From a bacterium (GTDB lineage Bacteria; SZUA-79; Acidulodesulfobacterales; Acidulodesulfobacteraceae): a stretch of 64,000 nt of DNA. Shown in pieces: positions 18,705 through 30,495 of the stretch. Where the stretch lies: positions 1-64,000 of the forward strand of contig JAKAKK010000027.1 in the NCBI GenBank assembly GCA_021813525.1. Direction: 5' to 3'. The stretch's first letter is position 1. Each line of letters begins with the position of its first letter. Both the position numbers and the translations under genes were made by a program. A model generated the notes under the pieces. It saw nothing but the letters and a program-made list of their open reading frames with translations. It was not told where the DNA came from and did not search any database.

Positions 18705-20060
18705 TCAGAAAAAATATCCGAAAAGAGCTTTTTCGGCTACCCCGCCGCCTTCTATCTTCCAGACCGGGTTTTCTATTACGAGGGCGGACAACGCTATTTT
18801 TTTCCCTTTCATCTCGCCGAACCCCGCGAACCATTGATATAGCCCTTGAGGGTTATTGCCGGATATCGTTCCCGTTTTGCCTCCGGCAATAACCCCGGGG
18901 AGCATATATCTTCCCGCCGTGTTGTAAAAATCCGCATGGGCTACCCCTTTAGTGACGGTCGCTATCATCATCCGCTTTAAGACCGCCGCCGTTTTAACCG
19001 TTATCGGAACGTTCAGGACTTTAGGTTCTTTATGTATATATACTACTTTACCGGATGAAGATATAATTTCTTTTATTATATAGGGTTCGACTATTTTACC
19101 TCCGTTAACCGCGGAACCTGCGATTAACGCGGCAAGGAGAGGCGTCATTTTTACGTTTTTGAATCCTGCCCCCGTAAGTTCTAACTGATAAAATTTTCTT
19201 GGAATATAGGCTTTGCTTTTATGAAGACCCAAAATAAAAGGTATTTTTTTGTTAAAATAAAATTTGTTAAAATAATCTGTTAATAATTTCCTGCCTACAT
19301 AATATCCCGCAACTTTGCCGAAAGCCACGTCGCACGATTTTGCAAAAGCCTGCTTAAAGGATATAGTATTCGACCCCGTACCTATATTCTGCTTCCAATA
19401 CGCCTTATCCGTCCCGTACATCGTTCCGTTAAAGCAAATATTAAATCCCGGGTAAAAGCCTTTTGATTCTATCGCGGCGGAAGCGGTTATTATTTTGACT
19501 AACGAGCCTGAGGGATAAGCGATAAGAGGAGAAATTTCATCGGTTTTGCTTTTATTATGAGAATAGGACGCAAAACCCAGCACCGCTCCCGTATCGGGAT
19601 TTACGGCCGCTAAAACCCCGAAAGGAACCGAATATTCTTTAAAAATCTTTTCGGTCTCTTTTTGCACCGCCGGGTCAAGCGTGTAAACTACGGTATAGCC
19701 TCCTATTTTTTGAACATAACGGCCGTCCAAAATGGTTTTAAATACAGGAGGGTTATATTTGAAATATTTCTTTAGCGAACCGGCCGATTTAACATCGGCG
19801 ATATCGAAATTAGAAAATTTTTTGCCCGTCAGGCCGTCTCTAATAAAAACTATGGGCCTGATTCCCGTTCCACGCACTTTTTTATTTGCGGCGAAAAAAG
19901 CCGTTTTCCCGTAAAAGTAAAGCGAGGAAAATCCGTAAAAAAGTAAAACTATAAATATAATTATTGCTGTATATTTTATAAGACTAATAAATTTATTTTT
20001 TTTGCCTTTTCTTTTATTGAGCGTTTTTTGGTATGATTTCCAATCTTTTATTCTTTCCAT
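18705..20060 (-). CDS. Penicillin-binding protein transpeptidase
   Basis: N-terminal TM; active-site YPSGSLVKIITA (SxxK) and GGKTGTISG (KTG) motifs. Confidence 0.85.
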   Translation of the reverse strand: MERIKDWKSYQKTLNKRKGKKNKFISLIKYTAIIIFIVLLFYGFSSLYFYGKTAFFAANKKVRGTGIRPIVFIRDGLTGKKFSNFDIADVKSAGSLKKYFKYNPPVFKTILDGRYVQKIGGYTVVYTLDPAVQKETEKIFKEYSVPFGVLAAVNPDTGAVLGFASYSHNKSKTDEISPLIAYPSGSLVKIITASAAIESKGFYPGFNICFNGTMYGTDKAYWKQNIGTGSNTISFKQAFAKSCDVAFGKVAGYYVGRKLLTDYFNKFYFNKKIPFILGLHKSKAYIPRKFYQLELTGAGFKNVKMTPLLAALIAGSAVNGGKIVEPYIIKEIISSSGKVVYIHKEPKVLNVPITVKTAAVLKRMMIATVTKGVAHADFYNTAGRYMLPGVIAGGKTGTISGNNPQGLYQWFAGFGEMKGKKIALSALVIENPVWKIEGGGVAEKALFGYFF

Positions 20061-20071
20061 TCCCGTTATCG

Positions 20072-21502
20072 TTATTTTGAATTTTTACCGCCTACTATTA
20101 TCGACGGAATTCTAAGGGTAGGCTGGGCATCGGCAACCGGAACTCCCTGTCCGTCTTTTCCGCATGTACCTATTCCGAATCCTAAATCGTTTCCCACCAT
20201 ATCGATATTTTTCAATATCTCCGGTCCGTTTCCCATAAGAGTAGCGCCGCTGACGGCTCCGCCCGCAACTCCGTTCTTTATAGTATAGCCTTCCATAACG
20301 TCGAATACGAAATCTCCGGTAATGGTATTTACCTGTCCTCCGCCCATTTTTTTTACGAAAATGCCGTTATCCACGCTTTTTATAATATCTTCCGGGTTGG
20401 ATTTTCCCGGGGCAATCATCGTATTCGACATTCTGACTATCGGAACATGCTCGTATGACTGCCTCCTGCCGTTGCCGGTCAGCTCATATCCGTATTTTAT
20501 ATATGAAAGTCTGTCCGACATATATTTTTTAAGGACGCCGTTCTCGACCAAAACATTCCTGTCGGAATAAGTTCCTTCATCGTCAAACCTGTAGAAACCG
20601 CGTTTACCCGCTAAAGAAGAATCGTCTATAACCGTTATCAGGTTGGATGCGACCGGTTCTCCTATTTTATCCGAATATACGCTTAAGCCGTTTCCGGCAA
20701 TATCCGCCTCTAAACCGTGTCCGATTGCCTCATGTATCATGGTGCCCCCTGCTTCGCTGGATAATACTACGGGCATAGTTCCGGAAGGCGCAAACGGGGC
20801 TTCAAGCTGGGTCAATGCCCTGTTTAGAGCTTTTTGAGCAATATCTTCGGGAGCATTTTTATCGAAAAATTCAAATCCGGTAAATCCTCCCGCAGATTCA
20901 TAGCCTACCTCTACTCTTTCTCCGTTCGAAACTACTGCATGCACAAGAAACGCAAGATTCTCTCTGGAATCTCTTACGAAATCTCCATCGGAATTTATTA
21001 TTATAACGTCCTGCCTGTAATCCGAATAGGTAATATTAACCTGAACGACCCTTTTATCGAATCCCCATGAATATTTAACGGCAGGTTCTACCGTTTTTAA
21101 CTTTTCGTCTATAGAAACGCCTTCAATATCTTTTATTATATTAAAATCTATTTTCGGCTGTTTTTCGTTAAAATTTAAAGATTTAAACCCGGCGTCTTTT
21201 TTATCTTTTTTATTGATATCGCCTGCGGCGGCATCCTTTAATTCTTTAGCAATGTTTATTAAATTATTTTCTTCGAGGTTATTAGTATAGGCATAGTATG
21301 TTTTTTTATTTGAAATAAGCCTTAACCCCGCACCCTGAATCATCCCGTTAATAGCTTTTTCAAGCCTTTTGCCCTCATTAGACAATAAAGTAGAAATCTT
21401 GGATTCTATAAAAATATCTACGAAATCTTCGCTGCTAAGGCGCGCGCTTTTGATAACGGCATTATAATCTATATCGTTTAAATTCATTTTTACCCTCTTC
21501 AA
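20072..21502 (-). CDS. tldD: TldD-family metalloprotease
   Basis: GTMIHEAIGHGLEAD motif and conserved C-terminus GNDLGFGIGTCGKDGQGVPVADAQPTLRI. Confidence 0.93.
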   Translation of the reverse strand: MKRVKMNLNDIDYNAVIKSARLSSEDFVDIFIESKISTLLSNEGKRLEKAINGMIQGAGLRLISNKKTYYAYTNNLEENNLINIAKELKDAAAGDINKKDKKDAGFKSLNFNEKQPKIDFNIIKDIEGVSIDEKLKTVEPAVKYSWGFDKRVVQVNITYSDYRQDVIIINSDGDFVRDSRENLAFLVHAVVSNGERVEVGYESAGGFTGFEFFDKNAPEDIAQKALNRALTQLEAPFAPSGTMPVVLSSEAGGTMIHEAIGHGLEADIAGNGLSVYSDKIGEPVASNLITVIDDSSLAGKRGFYRFDDEGTYSDRNVLVENGVLKKYMSDRLSYIKYGYELTGNGRRQSYEHVPIVRMSNTMIAPGKSNPEDIIKSVDNGIFVKKMGGGQVNTITGDFVFDVMEGYTIKNGVAGGAVSGATLMGNGPEILKNIDMVGNDLGFGIGTCGKDGQGVPVADAQPTLRIPSIIVGGKNSK

Positions 21503-21560
21503 TGTTATATATAAGTTAATATGATACCAGAAACTGCGTTTTCAGACAAGGCCGAATGAT

Positions 21561-22799
21561 ATGAATCTTATGAAATTGACTTTTATGCCTTTTTTTCTTA
21601 AAATAAACCTTATGAACGATACCTCTCTTTACATAAATCTCGACAGCCTCAAAAACAATATAAACTTTATAAGACTGCTTAAATCGGTAAAAAACAAAAC
21701 AATTTTAGCAATTATTAAATCGGACGCTTACGGACACGGACTCGTTCCGTCCGCAGAAACCCTTTTTAACGCGGGAGTAGATTTTTTCGGAATTATAAAT
21801 ATCGGCGAAGCCGGCACAATCCTAAAAAAAATTCCTCAGGCCAAACTGCTTATGCTTAAAGGGGTTTATCCCGAGGATTTGGAAGAAGCGGCCGAATTAA
21901 ATTTAAGGATAGGGGTTTTCAGCTTAGATTATCTAAAAACGCTTCTTGAAAAGGCAAAATCCGCAGGCTTGAATAAACCTCTAAATATTCACATAAAATT
22001 AGATTCGGGAATGAACAGGCTCGGCTTGAATGAGAACGAGGTAAAATCCGCCGCGGACATTGTTAACGAAAATAAGCAATATCTTAACGCCGAAGGTTTA
22101 TTCAGCCATCTGTCTTCGGGGGGAAGCGACTTAGATTATACGAATTTTCAGATAGCTAATTTTAAAAAAACGGTTTCGTTTTTTATTGAAAACGGGATTA
22201 AGCCTTCATACGTGCATATAAGCGCCAGTTCCGCGCTTCTAAACGACAAGATAGGCGAAGATTATTCAAACGCCGTTAGGCCCGGAATTTCGCTTTACGG
22301 ATTCAATCCGAATATCCGCGTCGATGAACCGGAATATTCCCCGCGTTTAGGCTCCGAAAAAAACGATACCGCAGGCGCCGGCGCCTGCGGACTCAAACCT
22401 CTTATGACCTTAAAATCGAGGGTATTACAGATTAAAAAAGTTAAAAAAGGAGGTTTCGTTTCGTACGATAATACTTTTAAAGCGCCTAAGGATATGACTA
22501 TCGCAATAGTTTCCGCAGGTTACGACAACGGAATACCGAGGCTTATGTCCAATAAAGGAAGGGTTTTAATAAACGGTAAATTCGCCTCCATAAAAGGCAT
22601 GGTAACTATGAATCTTATTATGGCGGACGTAACGAAAATACCCGGGATAAAAGCGGGCGATGAGGTAATCATAGCCGGAAAAAGCGGCGCAAACGAAATT
22701 ACTATCCAAGAAATTGCCGGAATAGCGCAAACAATTCCGTATGAAATATGCCTGAATTTCGGAAAATCGAATAAAAGAATTTTTACGCCTTTTTCTTAA
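21561..22799 (+). CDS. alr: Alanine racemase
   Basis: LAIIKSDAYGHG PLP-lysine motif, HIKLDSGMNRLG, VRPGISLYGFNP. Confidence 0.95.
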   Translation: MNLMKLTFMPFFLKINLMNDTSLYINLDSLKNNINFIRLLKSVKNKTILAIIKSDAYGHGLVPSAETLFNAGVDFFGIINIGEAGTILKKIPQAKLLMLKGVYPEDLEEAAELNLRIGVFSLDYLKTLLEKAKSAGLNKPLNIHIKLDSGMNRLGLNENEVKSAADIVNENKQYLNAEGLFSHLSSGGSDLDYTNFQIANFKKTVSFFIENGIKPSYVHISASSALLNDKIGEDYSNAVRPGISLYGFNPNIRVDEPEYSPRLGSEKNDTAGAGACGLKPLMTLKSRVLQIKKVKKGGFVSYDNTFKAPKDMTIAIVSAGYDNGIPRLMSNKGRVLINGKFASIKGMVTMNLIMADVTKIPGIKAGDEVIIAGKSGANEITIQEIAGIAQTIPYEICLNFGKSNKRIFTPFS

Positions 22800-22801
22800 A
22801 T

Positions 22802-22831
22802 TAAAAAGCCCGCTGAAAGCGGGCTTTTTAA
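22802..22831. terminator. Bidirectional intrinsic terminator between convergent alr and nifU-like genes
   Basis: aaaaagcccgctgaaagcgggcttttt hairpin with A/T tracts on both sides. Confidence 0.9.
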
Positions 22832-22849
22832 TAAACTATAAATTTAGGG

Positions 22850-23083
22850 CTATTGAACCGCGTTGACTTCCTTGACTCCCGGGATACGCTCTTTAAGCAG
22901 GCGTTCTATTCCTCCCTTAAGGGTCATTATAGAACCCATGCAGTGGGCGCATGCTCCTTTAAGCCTGACGTCAACGGTGCCGTCGTCGTGTATATTTACC
23001 AGTTCGACGTCTCCGCCGTCATACTGCAATGAAGGCCTTATTTCATCGATGACCTTCGATACTTCTGCTTTATCTAACGCCAT
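22850..23083 (-). CDS. NifU C-terminal-domain Fe-S scaffold protein
   Basis: RPSLQYDGGDVELV and GACAHCMGSIMTLKGGIE. Confidence 0.92.
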   Translation of the reverse strand: MALDKAEVSKVIDEIRPSLQYDGGDVELVNIHDDGTVDVRLKGACAHCMGSIMTLKGGIERLLKERIPGVKEVNAVQ

Positions 23084-23158
23084 AAATCCTCCTGTTTTAT
23101 ATAAATTAAATCATATATATAAAAATAAATATGCTATATATGTTCTAATATTATAATA

Positions 23159-23653
23159 TTAAACATATTTAATGTCAATAATCTCGAACTCTTTAACGCC
23201 GTTAGGAACATTTATTCTTGCTTCGTCGCCTATGCATTTTCCAATAAGAGCCTTGGCTATGGGAGAGCTTATTGAAATTTTTCCTTCTTTAACGTCGGAT
23301 TCCGTGTCTCCGACTATTTTATACGAAACTTCTTTATCGGTATTCAAATCAAGCAATTTTACGGTTGCTCCGAATACCACCTTTTCTTCGCAAATTTTAG
23401 ATACCTCTATAACCTGGGCGCGCGCTATTTTGTCTTCAAGCTCCATAATTTTACCCGTCAAAAAACTCTGCTTTTCTTTAGCGGAATGATACTCCGCATT
23501 TTCCGATAAATCTCCGTGGGCTATAGCTTCTTCGATAGCTTTAATATTTGCCGGCCTTTCTACCGATTTTAACCTCTTTAATTCTTTAACTAAATTATCG
23601 TGTCCTTCTTTCGTGATATAAAAAGATTTTTCGTTTCCCGCCAATGAAACCAC
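23159..23653 (-). CDS. greA: Transcription elongation factor GreA
   Basis: GDLSENAEYHSAKEKQ motif and LIGKCIGDEARINVPNG. Confidence 0.95.
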   Translation of the reverse strand: MVSLAGNEKSFYITKEGHDNLVKELKRLKSVERPANIKAIEEAIAHGDLSENAEYHSAKEKQSFLTGKIMELEDKIARAQVIEVSKICEEKVVFGATVKLLDLNTDKEVSYKIVGDTESDVKEGKISISSPIAKALIGKCIGDEARINVPNGVKEFEIIDIKYV

Positions 23654-23735
23654 CTCCCGATAGATATTAAATTAAGCAATATCTTAATATCTTCTATATA
23701 TTCTATTATCTGTTGCCTAGAATGATGTTATTATA

Positions 23736-26700
23736 TTATATACCTTTGTAATAATCCTGCAACGCCTTAACGGATAAATTATTTTCCTTAAGCGCCTTAA
23801 TTGCCATGCATGCGGCGGTCGCGCCCCTCATTGTCGTATAATACGGAAGAGAAAATTCTATTGCGCTCCTTCTTATTATATATGAATCCTCGAGGGATTT
23901 TTTACCTCTCGGCGTATTGAAAATCATAGAAATTTCTTTATTCTTAAGAGCGTCTATTATATGCGGACGGCCTTCTTTCACTTTATTTATTCTTTTGTTC
24001 TTAATACCGACTTTATCGAGATATTCCGACGTCCCTTTAGTGGCAAGTATATTTAACCCGGATTTCGTTAACGATTCGCCGAGTTCTTTCAAATATTTTT
24101 TGTCTTCGTCTTTAACGCTTATAAGAACGTTGCCCGAAAGCGGCAAATTCTGACCGGCGGCAATCTGCGATTTGGCGTAAGCCATTCCAAAGCTCGAGTC
24201 TATTCCCATAACTTCCCCTGTTGACCTCATTTCCGGGCCGAGCATAGGGTCGACGTTTGAAAATTTAGAAAACGGAAACACGGCTTCCTTAACGCAGTAA
24301 TAGTCGATATTAAATGACCGTCCAAGCCCGAAATCTTTAAGTTTTTCCCCGAGAAGAACCTTGGTCGCTAATTTTGCTACTGGAACTCCGGTGGCTTTTC
24401 CTATAAACGGGACGGTTCTAGATGCCCTCGGATTAACCTCTATTATGTATATTTCATTATTTTTTACCGCATACTGAACATTTACGAGCCCTTTAACGTG
24501 AAATTCGCGGCATATGATTTCAGTAATATCTTTTATCTTTTCCACCGCATTCGCATCTAAAGAAAATGCGGGCAGAGAACAGGCGCTGTCTCCCGAATGC
24601 ACGCCCGCTTCTTCTATGTGCTCCATTATTCCCGCAATATAAACGGATTCCGTATCGCTTAAAGCATCTACGTCAACCTCTATGGCATCTTCAAGAAATT
24701 TATCTATCAATATGGGAAACGAAACGTCCTGCAAAAATATTTTCTTAATATATTCAGTAAGTCCGCTTTCGTTATATATTACTTCCATTGCCCTTCCGCC
24801 CAAAACGTAAGAAGGCCTTAATAAAACCGGAAATCCTATGGCCCCGGCCTTTTCGTATATCTCTTCGCCGTTGAACGCCATTGCGCTTTCAGGCTGTTTA
24901 AGCTCCAATTTATTTATTATATTTTTAAACTTTTCCCTGTCCTCAGCTATATCTATATATTTAAAAGGCGTGCCGAGTATTTTAATGCCTTTCGAGTCAA
25001 ATTTTTTCGCTAACTTCAAAGGCGTTTGCCCGCCGAACTGCAGTATGACAGGAGGATTATTTTCGGCTTCGCAGATTGCCGCCGTATCTTCGAAAGTCAA
25101 AGGTTCGAAATAAAGGCGCGACGAAGTATCGTAATCGGTGGAAACTGTTTCGGGATTGCAGTTCAGCATAATAGACGAATAATTATTTTCTTTCAAAGCA
25201 AACGAACAATGAACGCAGCAATAATCAAATTCTATGCCCTGTCCTATTCTGTTGGGACCGCTTCCGAGTATTATAACTTTTTCGTTTTCAAGAGGCTTAA
25301 TTTCGTTAAATTTATCGTAAGACGAATACATATAAGGGGTAGCCGCTTCGAACTCGGCCGCGCACGTATCGACTTTTTTAAATACTCTCTTTATATTATT
25401 CGTCCGGCATAATTCGTCTATAATTTTTTCCGTTTTTTCTATTAAAGCAACCGCTCCTTCGTCTTTTTTTAGATATTCCTCGGGCGAAATACGGCTGCCG
25501 TCGGCTTTCCTTGCAATCAATTTTGCTATTATTCTGTTTGAAAAGCCCGTTTCTTTAGATTCTCTTATAAGTTCTATATCTTCTAACGGATTGCCTGAAA
25601 GAAACAGTTTTTTCTCCTGTTCGACTATCTGCTTAATCTGATTGAGAAACCATTTATCGACTTTAGAAAATTCATTTATTTCTTCAACCGTAAAGTTCAG
25701 CCTTAAGGCATCGGTTATTAAAAACAATCTTTTGAAATCGTTATTTTTTATCAAAGATTTTACTTCTTCTTTAACAACTTCGAAATCCTGTTTGTTTTCC
25801 GCCGCGCCGTAAGATAAATCGAGACCGTAAAGCGATTCTATCCCGTAATATCCGTTTTCTAAAGACCGGGCGGCTTTCTGGACCGATTCGCAGAACGTCC
25901 TGCCTATAGCCATTACTTCGCCTACGGATTTCATATGGGTCGTAAGAGTGCTGTCGGTTTGGGGAAATTTTTCAAAAGTAAAACGCGGTATTTTGGTTAC
26001 TACGTAATCTATGGACGGCTCAAAACATGCAAGCGTTTTTTTAGTAATATCGTTAGTAATTTCATCTAAAGTATATCCAACGGCGAGCTTAGCGGCAATT
26101 TTCGCTATCGCGAAGCCGGTCGCTTTGGATGCCAGGCTGGAACTTCTCGAAACCCTAGGATTCATTTCTATAACGTAAACTTCGTCGGAATCGGGATTTA
26201 AAGCAAATTGGATATTTGAGCCGCCGGTTTCTACGCCTATTTCGTCCATTATTTTTATAGAATAGTCCCTGAGTTTTTGTAAGTCTCCGTCGTTTAAAGT
26301 CTGGACGGGTGCGACGGTAATAGAATCGCCGGTATGAATCCCCATAGGGTCGAGGTTTTCTATAGAGCAGATTATAATGGTATTTTTATCTTTATCGGTC
26401 ATTACCTCGAGTTCTACTTCTTTAAAACCGATTGCGGACTTTTCGATTAATATTTCGCTTATCGGACTTAAATTTATACCGTTTGAAGCAATGTCGGCAA
26501 ATTCGTATATATTATAAGCGATGCCTCCGCCGCTTCCGCCAAGCGTAAAAGAAGGTCTTATAATTACCGGAAAACCGATGCTTTTTTGAACTTCGTACGC
26601 TTCTTCCATATTATTGGCAAAACCGCCCTGCAGAACGGGAACGCCTATCTTTTCCATGCTTTTCTTGAAATATTCCCTGTCTTCGGCTTTTTTAATCGCG

Positions 26701-27062
26701 TCTATATTTGCTCCAAGAATATTCAAGCCGTATTTTTGTATTATTCCGGAGTCAAAGAGCTCCAAAGTAATATTAAGCGCCGTCTGCCCTCCGAGCGTCG
26801 GCAGTATGCTGTCCGGCCTTTCTTTTTCTATTATCCTGGCGACAAAATCCTTGGTCAGCGGTTCGATATAAGTTTTATAGGCGTAATCGGGGTCGGTCAT
26901 AATAGTAGCGGGATTGGAATTTACGAGAACAACCTCGTATCCCTCTTCGGATAACGCTTTTGCTCCCTGAGTTCCGGAATAATCGAATTCCGCGGCCTGT
27001 CCGATAATTATCGGCCCGGAGCCTATTATTAAAATTCTTTTAATGTCCGTTCTTTTAGGCAT
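23736..27062 (-). CDS. carB: Carbamoyl-phosphate synthase large subunit
   Basis: Full-length 1108 aa with [19 protein letters not shown] and duplicated ATP-grasp halves. Confidence 0.97.
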   Translation of the reverse strand: MPKRTDIKRILIIGSGPIIIGQAAEFDYSGTQGAKALSEEGYEVVLVNSNPATIMTDPDYAYKTYIEPLTKDFVARIIEKERPDSILPTLGGQTALNITLELFDSGIIQKYGLNILGANIDAIKKAEDREYFKKSMEKIGVPVLQGGFANNMEEAYEVQKSIGFPVIIRPSFTLGGSGGGIAYNIYEFADIASNGINLSPISEILIEKSAIGFKEVELEVMTDKDKNTIIICSIENLDPMGIHTGDSITVAPVQTLNDGDLQKLRDYSIKIMDEIGVETGGSNIQFALNPDSDEVYVIEMNPRVSRSSSLASKATGFAIAKIAAKLAVGYTLDEITNDITKKTLACFEPSIDYVVTKIPRFTFEKFPQTDSTLTTHMKSVGEVMAIGRTFCESVQKAARSLENGYYGIESLYGLDLSYGAAENKQDFEVVKEEVKSLIKNNDFKRLFLITDALRLNFTVEEINEFSKVDKWFLNQIKQIVEQEKKLFLSGNPLEDIELIRESKETGFSNRIIAKLIARKADGSRISPEEYLKKDEGAVALIEKTEKIIDELCRTNNIKRVFKKVDTCAAEFEAATPYMYSSYDKFNEIKPLENEKVIILGSGPNRIGQGIEFDYCCVHCSFALKENNYSSIMLNCNPETVSTDYDTSSRLYFEPLTFEDTAAICEAENNPPVILQFGGQTPLKLAKKFDSKGIKILGTPFKYIDIAEDREKFKNIINKLELKQPESAMAFNGEEIYEKAGAIGFPVLLRPSYVLGGRAMEVIYNESGLTEYIKKIFLQDVSFPILIDKFLEDAIEVDVDALSDTESVYIAGIMEHIEEAGVHSGDSACSLPAFSLDANAVEKIKDITEIICREFHVKGLVNVQYAVKNNEIYIIEVNPRASRTVPFIGKATGVPVAKLATKVLLGEKLKDFGLGRSFNIDYYCVKEAVFPFSKFSNVDPMLGPEMRSTGEVMGIDSSFGMAYAKSQIAAGQNLPLSGNVLISVKDEDKKYLKELGESLTKSGLNILATKGTSEYLDKVGIKNKRINKVKEGRPHIIDALKNKEISMIFNTPRGKKSLEDSYIIRRSAIEFSLPYYTTMRGATAACMAIKALKENNLSVKALQDYYKGI

Positions 27063-27116
27063 ATTTTATTTTTTTAATATTATTATATTTAATATAAATT
27101 TAACTTATACCGCATC

Positions 27117-28076
27117 TTAGGAGCCTATGTTTATATCGTTCTGAAAAAAACCCGTTAGATTATTATCTATTAATTCCTTGACTGCCGCGGAATATTCCAT
27201 TTCCGTAATCTTTCTGTTTAATCTGCCGTCGTATTCCGCTTTATAGGCAGGGAAATACTGGCTCATAAGGCTTACCGGAACGTCTCCGCCGAGCTCCCTG
27301 GCTATAAATCTAAAAGAATCCGCATATCCGCTTATGCTTTCGGGCAGTACAAGATGCCTTATCAAAAGACCCGAAACGGCAATTCCGTATTTGTTTACCC
27401 TCAATTCTTTTACCTGCCCGTACATAATCTTTAACGCCTTCCTGTTGATTTCTACGTAACCGGCGACGCCCGAACAGCTCATGGCATTTTTATCGTCCGA
27501 ATATTTTATATCTGGCAGATATATATCTATAATGCCGTCCAAAAGTTCCAACAGCCTTGCCTCTTCATATCCCGAACTGTTGTAAACGATAGGGATTTTT
27601 AATCCTCTCTTCCCCGCCATAAATATCGACTCTGCAACAAAAGGCATATAATGCATCGGCGTAACGAGATTAATATTGACCGCTCCTTTTTCCTGCAGTC
27701 TAACCATGCCGTCCGCAAGTTCCGACGTATCGTAAAAATTTCCGGCGCAATACCTGCTGATAGGATAATTCTGGCAAAATTTACATTTTAAAGAACATCC
27801 GCTAAAAAAAACGGTTCCGGAACCTGTTTTACCCGATATAGGCGGTTCCTCGCCGAAATGCAGGTTGATGCTTGCTATTTTTAATTTGTCCGCCGCTCCG
27901 CACAGACCCTTTTCGCCTTTGAGCCTTTTAGCCCCGCAATGCCTTGGGCATAATCCGCAGTTTTCCATTAAGCCGTAAAGAGCGTCTATCTTTGAAATAA
28001 AATCGCCGTTAGAAAGCTTCAGGTGCGACGAAACGCGTTCGGCTGTATTTACTATCCTATTTTGGCGCCTAAACAT
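27117..28076 (-). CDS. Radical SAM protein (pyruvate formate-lyase activase-like)
   Basis: CGLCPRHCGAKR...FFSGCSLKCKFCQNYPIS cysteine motif. Confidence 0.88.
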   Translation of the reverse strand: MFRRQNRIVNTAERVSSHLKLSNGDFISKIDALYGLMENCGLCPRHCGAKRLKGEKGLCGAADKLKIASINLHFGEEPPISGKTGSGTVFFSGCSLKCKFCQNYPISRYCAGNFYDTSELADGMVRLQEKGAVNINLVTPMHYMPFVAESIFMAGKRGLKIPIVYNSSGYEEARLLELLDGIIDIYLPDIKYSDDKNAMSCSGVAGYVEINRKALKIMYGQVKELRVNKYGIAVSGLLIRHLVLPESISGYADSFRFIARELGGDVPVSLMSQYFPAYKAEYDGRLNRKITEMEYSAAVKELIDNNLTGFFQNDINIGS

Positions 28077-29167
28077 AACTCTTTAAATTCCGAAAAAAGA
28101 TATCTTGAATCTCTCGGCCCCGGAGAGCTTTCCGGATGATACTGGACCGAAAATGCCTTTAGCCGGTCATTTTTAATGCCTTCCACCGTATTATCGTTCA
28201 AATTTATATGGGTTAGTTTTGTCTCGCTTGAATGATTTGCTTTAACGTTATCTAAATTAACGCAAAAACCGTGATTTTGCGAGGTAATTTCTACTTTCCC
28301 GGTTTTAAGATTCTTAACCGGCTGATTAATTCCGTGATGCCCGAATTTCAGCTTATATGTATCGAAACCGAGAGCCAGCGAAAGCAATTGATGCCCAAGG
28401 CAGATGCCGAAAACCGGTCTTTCGCCGAGAAGGCTTTTCAATGTTTCCACTTCTTCCGACATTGTTTTCGGGTCTCCCGGGCCGTTCGACAAAAGAATAC
28501 CGTCGGGTTCAGTAGCCAATATCTCTTTTTTAGAAAAATTATGCGGAACGACCGCAACGTCGGCTTTAATATCGTTTAAGCATCTCAGGGTATTAAATTT
28601 AACTCCGTAATCTATGACCGTTACCCTGAAGTCCGGAGAATCGACATTCTTTTCGTAAATGCTCTTGGTCGAAACATTGGAAACAAGGTTTAATCCTTCC
28701 ATTTTCGGCAAAGCTTCAAGCCTTTTTTTAATATATCCGATTCCGGCTTCCTTCGGGGCTATATAAACGTTAGACTGTCCGCCGTCCCTCAATATAATCG
28801 TTATATGCCTCGTATCTATACCCGATATAACGGGATATCCGTAAGAATTAATAAATTCCGCCAAATTTTTTGAAGCGGCATGATGGGAAAAATTTTGAAC
28901 GTAATTTTTTGCCACAAGCCCCGAAATCCATACCCTTTCGGATTCAAAATCCGTATCGTTTATGCCGTAATTGCCGACCATAGGATAGGTCATAACGACG
29001 ACCTGGCCGTTATAAGAAGGATCGGTAATAAGCTCCTGATAACCGTTCATGGCGGTATTAAAAATCGCTTCTCCTCCGGATTCTATTATTTTGCCTTCAT
29101 AAAACCCCTCATAATAAATTCCGCCCTCGAACATTAATACCGCTTTTTCTTTTTTAGAGCCCGTCAT
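28052..29167 (-). CDS. carA: Carbamoyl-phosphate synthase small subunit
   Basis: GEAIFNTAMNGYQELITDPSY and FGICLGHQLL glutaminase motif. Confidence 0.97.
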   Translation of the reverse strand: MTGSKKEKAVLMFEGGIYYEGFYEGKIIESGGEAIFNTAMNGYQELITDPSYNGQVVVMTYPMVGNYGINDTDFESERVWISGLVAKNYVQNFSHHAASKNLAEFINSYGYPVISGIDTRHITIILRDGGQSNVYIAPKEAGIGYIKKRLEALPKMEGLNLVSNVSTKSIYEKNVDSPDFRVTVIDYGVKFNTLRCLNDIKADVAVVPHNFSKKEILATEPDGILLSNGPGDPKTMSEEVETLKSLLGERPVFGICLGHQLLSLALGFDTYKLKFGHHGINQPVKNLKTGKVEITSQNHGFCVNLDNVKANHSSETKLTHINLNDNTVEGIKNDRLKAFSVQYHPESSPGPRDSRYLFSEFKELCLGAKIG

Positions 29168-29191
29168 TTTAGATATTTATTTTATTTAAAT

Positions 29192-30469
29192 TTAATTTAT
29201 TTCTATGAGCCTTCCGCCGACGATTACGGCAACGGCAATGCCCTTGAACTTTTCTCCGATAAAAGGAGAATTTTTGCTTAAAGACTTAATGCCGCTTTCG
29301 GTAAACTTCCATTCTTTTTTAATATCCGCAACAGTGATATCCGCTATATATCCTTTCTGCAAAGAGCCTCTCCTGCCTAGTTTTAAAATTCTTGCCGGAT
29401 TAAAGGACATAAGTTCGGCTATCTGCATTAAAGAAATCTTTTTGCCGTAAAAAAGCCTTAACGCCAAAGGCAGGGATGTCTGCAAACCTATGATTCCAAA
29501 GGGTGCGGCATCCAGCGTAGCGTCTTTCTCGTCCTTGCTGTGCGGGGCATGGTCGGAAGCTATCGCGTCTATAGTGCCGTCATACAATCCTTTTATAACG
29601 GCATTGACGTCTTTTTGGGTTCTTAACGGGGGATTCATTTTTGCGTCGGTATTATAATCCAATAAAGCGTTTTCGGTAAGCGAAAAATAGTGTGGGCAGG
29701 TTTCGCATGTAACGTTTATGCCGGACTGTTTTGCTTTTTTTACGATTTCGACCGAACCGCTTGTAGAAATATGCGCTATATGAACATTCGCGCCGTAATA
29801 GCCGGCGAGCATAATATCCCTCGCTACGCCTATTTCTTCGGCAATGCTTGGAATGCCGACCACTCCGAGACGCTCGGATATTACCCCTTCGTTAATAACT
29901 CCTTTACCGCGCAGCTTGGAATCTTCGCTATGCGATATTACCGGCAAATCGAAAGTACGGGCATACAGCAGAGCCCTTCCCATAAGAGCGCTGTCTTCAA
30001 CGGGATTGCCGTCGTCGCTCAGCGCGACAGCACCGGATTCTTTCAATTCTCCTATATTTGCGAGGGAAGTTCCCTGCAACCCTTTAGATATAGCGCCTAT
30101 TGGGAATAAATTTATTAAATTAAGGGCCTTTGCCCTGTCCGATAAAAAACTGCCGACCGCTTTAGAATCGTTGACCGGATTAGTATTAGGCATACAGCAG
30201 ATAGAAGTGAACCCGCCGGCCGCCGCCGCTTCCATCCCTGATTTTATAGTTTCTTTATATTCATATCCCGGCTCTCTTAAATGAACGTGCATATCGATTA
30301 ATCCCGGAAAAACTATAAAATTTTCGGCGTCTAAAATCTTAACGCCGCCCATTTTTTGTTTTGAAGGGATATCCTTTATTACGCCGCCTTCGATATAAAT
30401 ATCTCTTTTTACTTCCGTCTTCGTCAGCGGGTCAACGGCTATGCCGTTCTTTATTAAGAACTTTTGCAT
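29192..30469 (-). CDS. pyrC: Dihydroorotase
   Basis: PGLIDMHVHLREPGYEYKETI and IASDHAPHS. Confidence 0.96.
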   Translation of the reverse strand: MQKFLIKNGIAVDPLTKTEVKRDIYIEGGVIKDIPSKQKMGGVKILDAENFIVFPGLIDMHVHLREPGYEYKETIKSGMEAAAAGGFTSICCMPNTNPVNDSKAVGSFLSDRAKALNLINLFPIGAISKGLQGTSLANIGELKESGAVALSDDGNPVEDSALMGRALLYARTFDLPVISHSEDSKLRGKGVINEGVISERLGVVGIPSIAEEIGVARDIMLAGYYGANVHIAHISTSGSVEIVKKAKQSGINVTCETCPHYFSLTENALLDYNTDAKMNPPLRTQKDVNAVIKGLYDGTIDAIASDHAPHSKDEKDATLDAAPFGIIGLQTSLPLALRLFYGKKISLMQIAELMSFNPARILKLGRRGSLQKGYIADITVADIKKEWKFTESGIKSLSKNSPFIGEKFKGIAVAVIVGGRLIEIN

Positions 30470-30495
30470 AAAATATTCGAACGTTAAATTTATTG

